From contig JBFLXS010000010.1 of assembly GCA_040755795.1 (NCBI GenBank), positions 1 to 32,558 of the forward strand: 32,558 nucleotides of DNA, written 5' to 3'. The number at the start of each line of letters is the position of its first letter. Position 1 is the stretch's first letter. The DNA is from a bacterium. GTDB lineage: Bacteria > UBA9089 > CG2-30-40-21 > SBAY01. Position numbers and translations under genes: made by a program. Shown here piece by piece: positions 16,054 to 24,170 of the stretch. A model generated the notes under the pieces. That model saw only the letters and a program-made list of their open reading frames with translations. It did not search any database and was not told the DNA's origin.

Positions 16054-16905
16054 TTAATCTTCCACTATTTCTTCTTTTTCCTTGAGTGTTTTTTCTATAA
16101 GCTCTTTGTCTAATTCCTCATAGAATTGTGGGAGTAATTCTTCCTCTTCTTCTAACTTCAGAAATATTTTTTCCTCTTCTTCCTCTACTTGAGCCGTCTC
16201 TTCTTCAACTGGTAGTTTATCTGCTAATCTTTTACCTTCCATTATACCATCGGCAATCACCGAGGCAATTAACTTCACCGAACGAATCGCATCATCATTA
16301 CCAGGGATGCAATAATCTACCTCATCCGGGTCGCCATTGGTATCAACAACGCCCACAATTGGAATGTTTAATCTTCTCGCTTCTAGAATAGCTATCTTTT
16401 CTTTTTTCGTATCCACAATAAATAATGCCCCTGGCAAGGTTTTTATCTCTTTAATCCCACCCAATAGAATTTCCAATCTATTCATTTCCTTTTTTAAAAG
16501 AGCCACTTCCTTTTTGGGTAATTTTTCAAATACCCCTCCTTCCTCCATTTTCTTAATCTCATTAAGTCTTTTAATACTTTTCTTTACTGTCTCAAAATTA
16601 GTCAGAGTTCCTCCTAACCAGCGTTGAGTTACATACGGCATCTGACATCGAATTGCCTCTTCCATAACTACGGTTTGAATTTGTTTCTTTGTCCCAACAA
16701 ATAAGACAGGCTTTTTTGTCTTAGCCGTTTCCTGAACAAAGCTATATGCCTCTTTTAACCCTTTCATTGCCTTTTGAAGATTAATGATATGAATATCATT
16801 CCTCTCTGAAAAGATATAAGGTGCCATCTTTGGATTCCATCGTTGGGTTTGATGACCAAAGTGCACCCCTGCTTCTAAAAGTTGTTTCATTGTAATCGTC
16901 GTCAC
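16054..16905 (-). CDS. rpsB: Ribosomal protein uS2
   Basis: Small-subunit ribosomal protein S2. Seen: [22 protein letters not shown] near the N-terminus, [18 protein letters not shown], and [11 protein letters not shown]...[10 protein letters not shown]. The protein of 283 aa carries a Glu-rich C-terminal extension (about 230-283) beyond the core. The GTG start at 16905 has GGAGG 11 nt upstream; the ATG five codons in would be 26 nt away and is less likely. It is the first gene of the operon, behind a good promoter at 17009-17037. In many bacteria S2 represses its own operon through the leader; no such fold was identified here. Confidence 0.96.
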   Translation of the reverse strand: MTTITMKQLLEAGVHFGHQTQRWNPKMAPYIFSERNDIHIINLQKAMKGLKEAYSFVQETAKTKKPVLFVGTKKQIQTVVMEEAIRCQMPYVTQRWLGGTLTNFETVKKSIKRLNEIKKMEEGGVFEKLPKKEVALLKKEMNRLEILLGGIKEIKTLPGALFIVDTKKEKIAILEARRLNIPIVGVVDTNGDPDEVDYCIPGNDDAIRSVKLIASVIADGIMEGKRLADKLPVEEETAQVEEEEEKIFLKLEEEEELLPQFYEELDKELIEKTLKEKEEIVED

Positions 16906-16929
16906 TTATTTTATAACCTCCTTAAATTT

Positions 16930-16975
16930 GGTAAATGGTAATTGGTAAATGGTAATTAGGTACCCGTTACCAGTT
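16930..16975. repeat. GGTAAATGGTAATT repeat in the rpsB leader
   Basis: Three GGTAA units separated by ATGGTAATT spacers, ending GGTACCCGTTACC. It lies between the rpsB promoter and its ribosome binding site, so it is part of the untranslated leader of the ribosomal operon and could fold in that RNA. Confidence 0.5.
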
Positions 16976-17008
16976 AAATTTTGCAAAACCCTATTTTAAA
17001 TTTTTTAT

Positions 17009-17037
17009 AATATATCATATTTTAAAATTTTTTGCAA
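17009..17037 (-). promoter_or_regulatory. Promoter of the rpsB operon
   Basis: On the minus strand TTGCAA (17037-17032) is followed after 17 nt by TATATT (17014-17009). It faces rpsB and would give a leader of about 95-100 nt. Confidence 0.6.
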
Positions 17038-17076
17038 GAAAAAAATTTAAAATTAACAAAATTCTCGGTCAGCCTC

Positions 17077-17105
17077 TTGACAACTCTTAAAAATTATGCT
17101 ATAAA
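17077..17105 (+). promoter_or_regulatory. Promoter of the GxxExxY remnant
   Basis: TTGACA (17077-17082) and TATAAA (17100-17105) are 17 nt apart, a strong consensus. It faces the remnant at 17155, divergent from the rpsB promoter. Confidence 0.6.
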
Positions 17106-17154
17106 CTTATTAGTAAGAGTTCAGGTAGGATAAAAATAAGGAGAAAGGGAGAAA

Positions 17155-17340
17155 ATGGAGAAGTGGAGAAAAGAAGAGTTAACTGATAAGATTATTAATG
17201 CCTGTATTAATGTCCATAAAAAGTTAGTGTCGTGTTGAACAAATAATGCACGGAATTTGATTCTGGTAACTATCCGTTTGCAGGTTACGAAACCTGATGA
17301 TGCCCCGTGCAAAACTTACTCAACACGACACCAGGATTGA
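17155..17340 (+). pseudogene. GxxExxY-protein remnant interrupted by a small inverted-repeat element
   Basis: From ATG 17155, preceded by GGAG and GGGAG, the frame reads MEKWRKEELTDKIINACI then NVHKKL. This is the N-terminus of the GxxExxY family, small proteins of unclear role that resemble PD-(D/E)XK nucleases. The frame meets a stop at 17236 inside an inserted element (17228-17330). After the element CCAGGATTG would restore KL-x-PGL if about 101 bp were removed, matching the family's KLGPGLL stretch. Beyond that the family sequence is lost, so the gene is both interrupted and 3' truncated. A full-length protein is about 125 aa. Confidence 0.6.
17228..17330. mobile_element. 103-bp MITE-like element
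   Basis: The ends TGTCGTGTTGA (17228-17238) and TCAACACGACA (17320-17330) are perfect inverted repeats, with a second pair GCACGG/CCGTGC inside. There is no coding capacity. It sits in the GxxExxY reading frame. No clear target-site duplication is visible. Confidence 0.65.
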
Positions 17341-17432
17341 TGTCCGAAAGGTGGAGCAAGAAAAAGTTTAAGCCATTTCTCCAATTCTCCCTTTTCCCCA
17401 TTTCTCCTTGTTTACACTTCTAATGTATAGCC

Positions 17433-17444
17433 CTGAACGGTTAC
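17433..17444. repeat. Solo end of the GTAACCGTTCAG repeat family
   Basis: CTGAACGGTTAC, identical to the right ends of the larger E elements and to the solo copy at 193-204. Like that copy it follows a pyrimidine-rich TCTCC run. Confidence 0.55.
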
Positions 17445-17549
17445 ACTTATTAAATAATTGTTGATATACAGGTCAAAAATATACCTGAATAGATACAAAA
17501 ATAATTGAGTTGACTGAATCAGGTTAAAATTTACGGGAGATTTTGTAAG

Positions 17550-18266
17550 ATGAACAAATATATTCTTTTCATAATTTTGCTTATGAGTTTAAACTTAATT
17601 TCCTGCCAGAAATCTACATTACCAGCGAGTAAATACACATCTCTACGAGAACAAATGATTCAGGAACAGATTATCGCCAGAGGTGTATCTGACCAATTAG
17701 TCTTAAAGGCAATGCTAAAGGTAGAAAGGCATAAGTTTGTTCCAGATGAAGTAAAAGAAATGGCTTATATTGATAGCCCACTTCCAATAGGGGAAAACCA
17801 AACTATTTCTCAACCATATATTGTTGCCTTGATGACCGAGTTATTAGGGTTAAAAGGGGATGAGAAGGTGCTTGAAATAGGCACTGGTTCTGGCTATCAG
17901 GCGGCAATATTAGCCGAGATAGTCAAAGAAGTCTATACCATTGAAATCCTCAAACCTTTAGCTGATACTGCCCGCCAAAAACTACAAAAATTAGGTTATA
18001 AGAACATCAAAGTTAAATGCGGAGATGGATATAAAGGTTGGGAAGAATATGCACCCTATGATGGGATAATAGTTACCTGCGCCCCAGACCATATCCCACA
18101 ACCACTAACAGAACAATTAAAAATAGGTGGCAGAATGGTTATCCCGGTTGGAGAATCATATCAAGTGCTTTTACTACTGACTAAAATATCAAATACACAA
18201 TTTAGTCGTAAACCTATCATCCCGGTGAGATTTGTGCCTATGACTGGCGAGGGACAAAAAAGATAG
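17550..18266 (+). CDS. pcm: Protein-L-isoaspartate O-methyltransferase with lipoprotein signal
   Basis: Methylates L-isoaspartyl residues in aged proteins with S-adenosylmethionine, starting their repair. Seen: the family N-terminus REQMIQEQIIARGVSD, the block RHKFVPDEVKEMAYID, the substrate stretch PIGENQTISQPYIVA, and SAM motif I VLEIGTGSGYQAA. Unlike the classic cytosolic enzyme of about 210 aa, it begins with a hydrophobic signal and a lipobox (LISC, Cys19), so it is predicted to be an exported lipoprotein of 238 aa. Exported forms are known in some Gram-negative lineages. How it would obtain S-adenosylmethionine outside the cytoplasm is unclear. It stands alone, with repeat elements on both sides. 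Confidence 0.9.
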   Translation: MNKYILFIILLMSLNLISCQKSTLPASKYTSLREQMIQEQIIARGVSDQLVLKAMLKVERHKFVPDEVKEMAYIDSPLPIGENQTISQPYIVALMTELLGLKGDEKVLEIGTGSGYQAAILAEIVKEVYTIEILKPLADTARQKLQKLGYKNIKVKCGDGYKGWEEYAPYDGIIVTCAPDHIPQPLTEQLKIGGRMVIPVGESYQVLLLLTKISNTQFSRKPIIPVRFVPMTGEGQKR

Positions 18267-18268
18267 AG

Positions 18269-18415
18269 GTAACTATTTACCCAAATGAAGTGCAAGGTAA
18301 TCGGTAATCAGGTAATCGGTAATCGGTAACAACCAATTGATCTTTTCCCTTTACCGATAACCTGATGACCGATAACTGATTACCTGAATTTCACTTCAGA
18401 TGGCTAAAATGTTAC
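18269..18415. repeat. Imperfect palindrome with GGTAATC units
   Basis: The ends GTAAC/GTTAC and the arms TGAAGTG/CACTTCA enclose a stretch of GGTAATCGGTAATCAGG units facing their near-complement TTACCGATAACCTGATGACC. RNA across it would fold into one long hairpin between pcm and tgt. Confidence 0.6.
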
Positions 18416-18424
18416 AGATAGAGG

Positions 18425-18488
18425 GTAACTATTCAGCCACTGATTAACTCAGTGTTTCATCCGTGTTCATCTGTGGCTGAACAGTTAC
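18425..18488. repeat. Short E-family element, copy E5
   Basis: GTAACTATTCAGCCAC and GTGGCTGAACAGTTAC are inverted repeats with 15 of 16 positions matching, enclosing only about 32 bp. This is the smallest copy of the family. It ends 11 nt before the tgt start. Confidence 0.65.
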
Positions 18489-18493
18489 AGTGA

Positions 18494-19621
<1,128 letters not shown>

Positions 19622-19829
19622 GCCTGCGGCACACAAAGGACAATGAAAATATAGCACGGAGCGTGGAGCACAAAGCAAGAAACAGAGAAGGGGAGATGGG
19701 GAGAAAGGGAGTGAAATTCGGGATGCGGGAAGCTTGCAAAAGCACGGACGCAACCTAATTCGCTAATCTCTAATTCACTAATTCGCTATTTCCATTTCAC
19801 TGACGCATTGCTGGTGTTACTTTATTTCC

Positions 19830-20073
19830 ACCTGTGCGGTTAGGGTGAGAAAAAGAATACACAGGTCGCTCCTCTGGAGCTAATTATGTTGTTAAGGATA
19901 TAATCTTTCTACAAACAGACCGCTCCTCTGGAGCTAATATAAATAAAGCTCCGTAGGAGCAATCTGTTTGTAGCATTCCGCAAAAGCAATATGTTTGTAG
20001 CTCCGTAGGAGCGACCTGTTTGTAGCATTGAATATCTGCTTCTTGCATTTTATTTAAACCTAACCGCACAGGT
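19830..20073. mobile_element. 244-bp element with perfect 15-bp inverted ends
   Basis: ACCTGTGCGGTTAGG (19830-19844) and CCTAACCGCACAGGT (20059-20073) are perfect inverted repeats. Inside, units of the type CTGTTTGTAGCTCCGTAGGAG and their complement recur four or more times. There is no transposase and no convincing ORF. The segment 19622-19829 before it holds only short purine-rich and TAATTCGCTAAT repeats. Confidence 0.7.
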
Positions 20074-20117
20074 CGAATTTTTTTCTTGACACTCATTAGG
20101 ATTTAGGATAAAATGTT

Positions 20118-20359
20118 GTAAGCGTTCAGTCACAGAGGCACAGAGTTCACAGAGAATTAAGGCAATTAGCCACATAAGGACACGAATTAACCTGTGACAT
20201 TCGATAAATGTAGTGCGAACCTTTAGGTTCGCTTTCCTGTTTGCCAGAAGCGAGGCTAAAGCCTCGCACTACAAATCTTTTTGTGCATTCGTGGTCATTC
20301 GTGGTTATATATTCCCTCTGTGTTCTCTGTGACTCTGTGGCTATATCCTGAACAGTTAC
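20118..20359. repeat. MITE-like palindromic element, copy E2
   Basis: The ends are GTAAGCGTTCAG and CTGAACAGTTAC. It is closely similar to copy E1 (1625-1857) across its length, including the inner GTAGTGCGAACCTTT module and GCCTCGCACTAC. It lies just upstream of the Cas3-type relic, at the left edge of the CRISPR-Cas locus. Confidence 0.75.
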
Positions 20360-20387
20360 AAAATGTTAAAAACTTTCATAGGAATTG

Positions 20388-20678
20388 ATGATGAACAAAG
20401 CAATGACTTATTTTTGGGCAAAAACTACTTCGGAGGGAAAACCCGGTATTTCTGTCTACCAGCATATGGTAAATGTCGGGTGTGTAGCATGCTGTATTGC
20501 TGAGGCTTTACCGAATATCATTAATCTTTTTCAGTTAAAACCAAAAGATATTGGATCTATTGTGGCTATTCATGACCTGGGTAAGATATCGCCTGGATTT
20601 CAGCGAAAGTGTGGACAATGGCTTGAAGAGAATGGTTTGACCAAAACTGAGCGCAACAAACCCGTCCAAAAGTGCTAA
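20388..20678 (+). pseudogene. N-terminal HD-nuclease fragment of a different Cas3
   Basis: About 96 aa reading YFWAKTTSEGKPGISVYQHM, then IVAIHDLGKISPGFQRKC. The conserved His and the HD pair are those of a Cas3'' HD nuclease, and this wording is unlike the I-C Cas3 that follows. A full Cas3 is about 700-900 aa, so over 85% is missing. Family-like sequence ends near WLEENGL; the last dozen codons look like fusion to unrelated sequence. AGGA lies 4 to 7 nt before two possible ATGs. Most likely a relic of another type I system once at this site. Confidence 0.65.
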
Positions 20679-20959
20679 ACTATAGACATCTCAAGAGAAG
20701 AATATTTTGAGTTGTTAAAGGAAGTGTAGTTAAATAAAAAAGGGGATGCGTTTTTGATAGATTTAGCAACTACTGTTGAGAAACGAAGGGGAAATGAGTC
20801 GAAAGAGTTAACAGCATTGATGGAAAATTTACGGATGAATGGCAACCGCTTGATGAGTACCTGCTAAATGTTCTCGGACTTGTACAGAAATTTGCAGAGG
20901 AATTCGGAGCCGGGGAATGGACTTATCTACCAATAGAAATAAATCTGTGCCGAAAGTGA
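20679..20959 (+). pseudogene. Degraded coding fragments between Cas3 relic and cas3
   Basis: Two protein-like pieces with no proper start are visible. 20679-20729 reads TIDISREEYFELLKEV, in the same frame as the HD fragment but after its stop. 20798-20959 reads DGKFTDEWQPLDEYLLNVLG and on to GAGEWTYLPIEINLCRK, then a stop. I recognise neither. They look like remains of genes lost when the present cas operon replaced an older locus. The second overlaps the first codons of the longer cas3 frame. Confidence 0.4.
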
Positions 20960-20970
20960 GAATTTTCAAT

Positions 20971-23433
20971 ATGTTTTTAAACTTTGATTATATTGCTCAT
21001 CGCAGAAAAAAAGATGGAGAAATACACTGGCTTTCCCATCATCTCGAAGCGGTTTCAAAGAAAACAGGTGAATTTGCTTCAAAGATTGGACTTCAAAAGC
21101 AAGGTGAGTTAATAGGGCTTTTACATGATATCGGAAAAGCAAGTCAGGAATTTCAAGAATACATTAAAGTATCTGTTGGTCTTGTTAATCCGGACGAAGA
21201 TGAGTATGTGGATACGGTTGGATTAAAGGGAAAAGTAGATCACTCTACTGCTGGAGCACAATTGATCTGTCGTAATCTCGCAGAAAAAGGGTATGAAGCA
21301 TTGTTTGTTTCGCAAATTTTATCGCTTTGTATTGCTTCCCATCACTCAGGATTACTGGATTGTATTACCCCTGAAGGTATAGATACTTATTCAGAACGCA
21401 TGGGCAAAAGGGAAGAAAGATCGCATTTTGATGAAGTGCTCAAAAAAATTAGCAATAAAGCAAACATAATAAATCTGTTGCAGTCAGAAGAATTTTTGGG
21501 AAATGTTGTAAATCGATTCAAAACATTGAGAACCTCACTGGATTCTCAAGAAACACTATCTTTTAAATGTGGTCTGCTTGTACGGTTTCTATACAGTTGC
21601 CTTATTGATGCTGACCGATTGGATACGGCTGATTTTGAATCACCATCCTTAGCAAAAATGAGAAATCATGGTAAATATAAGAATTGGACTGTCCTAATAG
21701 AAAAATTAAACAAAAAGCTACAGCATTTTGACTCAAAAGGAATTAATGCCATACGGCAAGAAATATCAAAAGCCTGTTACGATTTTGCCGATAAGCCTAA
21801 TGGATTGTATCAGTTGACTGTTGCAACCGGTGGTGGAAAAACATTTGCCAGCCTGAGATTTGCTTTGCATCATGCGGATAAACACAAAATGGATAGAATT
21901 ATCTATGTATTGCCATATACAACTATTATCGACCAGAATGCCGAAGAGATACGCAAGGTATTAGAGGAAAAGGACGAAAATGGTAACTATCCAAATGATG
22001 TTGTATTAGAACACCACTCTAATCTTATGCCGGATAAAGAAACAGCCATGCAAAAAGTGCTCTCTGAAAATTGGGATGCACCTGTTGTGCTGACAACAAA
22101 TGTGCAGATTCTGGATGCTTTGTTTGGTTCTGGCACAAGAGGTGCACGTAGGATGCATCAGCTTGCAAACGCAGTGATTATTTTTGATGAAGTTCAAACT
22201 TTACCGGTGAAGTGTGTACACTTGTTTAATACAGCCATAAATTTTTTGGTAAATAACTGTAATTCTACAGTTGTGCTTTGTACGGCTACTCAGCCGCTTT
22301 TGGATAAAATCGAACCGAAATCAAGGGCACTGCCTATTACAAAAGAACAACAAATGGTTTCTGATGCAAGACAAATATTTGATGATTTAAAGCGGGTTGA
22401 GGTTTATGATAAGACAAAGGTTGGCGGATGGAGAAATGATGAAATAACAGAGCTTGCAAAAGAACAGGTTAATAAATCAAAAAGTGTTCTGGTGGTTGTA
22501 AACACAAAAACATCAGCCCGGGAAATCTATCAACAATGCAAACAGCTCGAACATATTGAAACATATCATTTAAGCACTCATATGTGTCCGGCTCATCGCA
22601 TGGTGGTGCTGGATCAGGTTAAAGCCTGTTTGCCTGACAAAAAACCTGTTATTTGTATCAGTACTCAGCTTATTGAGGCCGGTGTTGACATTTCTTTTGG
22701 CTCGGTCATTCGCTTTTTGGCAGGGCTTGATTCAATTGTGCAAGCAGCAGGCAGATGTAATCGTCATCGTGAACGATCAACTGGCGAAGCATTAATAATC
22801 AATCCGGCGAAAGAAAATATAGATATGATTGAGGATATTAGAATAGGTAAAGAGAAAACAGAGCGATTGCTAAATGAATTTAAAAACAGCCCCGAAAGAT
22901 TTGGGAATAACATCTTAAGCCCTGAGGCAGTGGAACAGTATTACCAGTACTACTTCTATCAAAGAAAGGATGAAATGAAATATTCTGTTACGGCTAATTC
23001 TTCTGTTGGGAGGGCTGATGATTTGTTTAATCTTTTATCGGTTAATTCCCTGTCAGTAGATGAGTATAAGCGAATCAAGAATAAGCCGCCTACGATTCCT
23101 TTAAGACAGGCTTTTATGACGGCTGCGAAGTCTTTTCAAGTTATTGATTCTATATCGCGTGGAATTATTGTGCCATATGGGAAAGAAGGAAAAGAGCTTA
23201 TCAATAACCTTTGTTCCATTCAAGGATTAGAAAAACAATATAAGTTAATTAGGCAAGCCCAGCGGTATTCGGTGAATGTGTTTCCGGATGTACTAAAAAG
23301 GTTACAAGAAGAGCAAGCTGTCTATGAAGCCCGGGAAAACTCAGGGATTTTGTACCTTGATGAACGGTATTATAGTGATGAATTCGGGTTAAACGAAATG
23401 CCGGTGAAAGACATGAGATTTTTAAATGTTTAA
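20971..23433 (+). CDS. cas3: CRISPR-associated helicase/nuclease Cas3, type I-C
   Basis: Effector that unwinds and degrades DNA recruited by the Cascade R-loop. It carries an N-terminal HD nuclease (His23/24, then LLHDIGK with His52-Asp53). The superfamily 2 helicase part has Walker A VATGGGKT near 284-291, DEVQ near 406-409, CTATQP as motif III and QAAGRCNRHRE near 591. From ATG 20971 it has 820 aa, a normal length. I prefer this start over the in-frame ATG at 20917 because type I-C Cas3 proteins begin close to the YIAH stretch, and the extra 18 codons overlap an older coding relic. No strong ribosome binding site is seen. cas5c follows after 17 nt. All key residues look intact. Confidence 0.95.
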   Translation: MFLNFDYIAHRRKKDGEIHWLSHHLEAVSKKTGEFASKIGLQKQGELIGLLHDIGKASQEFQEYIKVSVGLVNPDEDEYVDTVGLKGKVDHSTAGAQLICRNLAEKGYEALFVSQILSLCIASHHSGLLDCITPEGIDTYSERMGKREERSHFDEVLKKISNKANIINLLQSEEFLGNVVNRFKTLRTSLDSQETLSFKCGLLVRFLYSCLIDADRLDTADFESPSLAKMRNHGKYKNWTVLIEKLNKKLQHFDSKGINAIRQEISKACYDFADKPNGLYQLTVATGGGKTFASLRFALHHADKHKMDRIIYVLPYTTIIDQNAEEIRKVLEEKDENGNYPNDVVLEHHSNLMPDKETAMQKVLSENWDAPVVLTTNVQILDALFGSGTRGARRMHQLANAVIIFDEVQTLPVKCVHLFNTAINFLVNNCNSTVVLCTATQPLLDKIEPKSRALPITKEQQMVSDARQIFDDLKRVEVYDKTKVGGWRNDEITELAKEQVNKSKSVLVVVNTKTSAREIYQQCKQLEHIETYHLSTHMCPAHRMVVLDQVKACLPDKKPVICISTQLIEAGVDISFGSVIRFLAGLDSIVQAAGRCNRHRERSTGEALIINPAKENIDMIEDIRIGKEKTERLLNEFKNSPERFGNNILSPEAVEQYYQYYFYQRKDEMKYSVTANSSVGRADDLFNLLSVNSLSVDEYKRIKNKPPTIPLRQAFMTAAKSFQVIDSISRGIIVPYGKEGKELINNLCSIQGLEKQYKLIRQAQRYSVNVFPDVLKRLQEEQAVYEARENSGILYLDERYYSDEFGLNEMPVKDMRFLNV

Positions 23434-23450
23434 TTGCCAGGGAGGTATTT

Positions 23451-24170
23451 ATGGAAAAAGCAAATAAAGTAGAACTAAAAATCCAGGGTAAATACGCCCT
23501 TTTTACTGATCCGCTAACAAAAATTGGTGGAGAGAAATGTTCATATCATATCCCGACTTATGAAGCATTGAAAGGTGTATTAAGCTCGGTTTATTGGACA
23601 CCGACTATTGTGTGGATTATCGATTGCGTCAGGGTAATGAAACGGATTAGAACACAGACTCGTAGCGCAAAGCCTGTTGATTATAGCGGAGGCAATTCTC
23701 TGGCTATCTACACTTACCTTGCCCATGTAGAGTATCAAGTTCAGGCACATTTTGAGTGGAATATGAATCGCAAGGATATGGCAGGCGATAGGAACGAAAA
23801 CAAACATTATTTTGTTGCCAAGCGAATGATAGAAAAGGGTGGGAGAAGAGATATTTTTTTGGGTGCGAGGGAATGTCAGGGGTATGTAGAACCGTGTAGA
23901 TTTGGAGAAGGGATAGGCGACTATGATAATTATGGCGAAATCGCATTTGATTTAATGTTTCACGGCTTTGATTATCCTGACGAATTTGGGAAAGATGAAC
24001 TTCATGCCCGATTCTGGCGTCCTAAGATGATTGATGGCCAAATTGATTTTATTCGACCTGAAAAATGCACCATCCGAAAACTTGTAAGACCAATGAACGC
24101 CAATCCACCACAATCGGTGGGATTACAAGAGGAGGGATTATTCGATGAGCTGGATACAAAAACTGTATGA
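23451..24170 (+). CDS. cas5: Cas5c (Cas5d), crRNA-processing Cascade subunit
   Basis: In type I-C systems Cas5 replaces Cas6: it cuts the repeat at the base of its hairpin and caps the 5' handle of the crRNA. Seen: the N-terminal RAMP strand (VELKIQGKYALFTDPLTKIG), the SYHIPTYEALKGVLSSVYW block with Tyr48, and NENKHYF with Lys118-His119. Tyr48, Lys118 and His119 are in the positions expected for the catalytic triad described for Bacillus halodurans Cas5d. The length of 239 aa is typical. GGGAGG lies 6 to 8 nt before the ATG. Its last 26 nt overlap cas8c. Confidence 0.95.
   Translation: MEKANKVELKIQGKYALFTDPLTKIGGEKCSYHIPTYEALKGVLSSVYWTPTIVWIIDCVRVMKRIRTQTRSAKPVDYSGGNSLAIYTYLAHVEYQVQAHFEWNMNRKDMAGDRNENKHYFVAKRMIEKGGRRDIFLGARECQGYVEPCRFGEGIGDYDNYGEIAFDLMFHGFDYPDEFGKDELHARFWRPKMIDGQIDFIRPEKCTIRKLVRPMNANPPQSVGLQEEGLFDELDTKTV

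Larger units (their letters stand above)
17139..17408. repeat. Inverted GGAGAAAGGGAG repeats flanking the remnant
   Basis: 17139-17171 and 17376-17408 are inverted copies with 29 of 33 positions matching. Similar GGGGAGATGGGGAGAAAGGG sequence occurs near 19690 and its complement near 145-175, so this is another dispersed repeat. The left copy contains the start codon of the GxxExxY remnant. Confidence 0.55.

Noticed and set aside
20385-20387. TTG as the start of the HD relic
   Set aside because: Two ATGs follow at once with better spacing to AGGA.
20917-20970. Longer N-terminus of Cas3 from ATG 20917
   Set aside because: Type I-C Cas3 usually starts near the YIAH stretch, and these codons overlap a coding relic in another frame.
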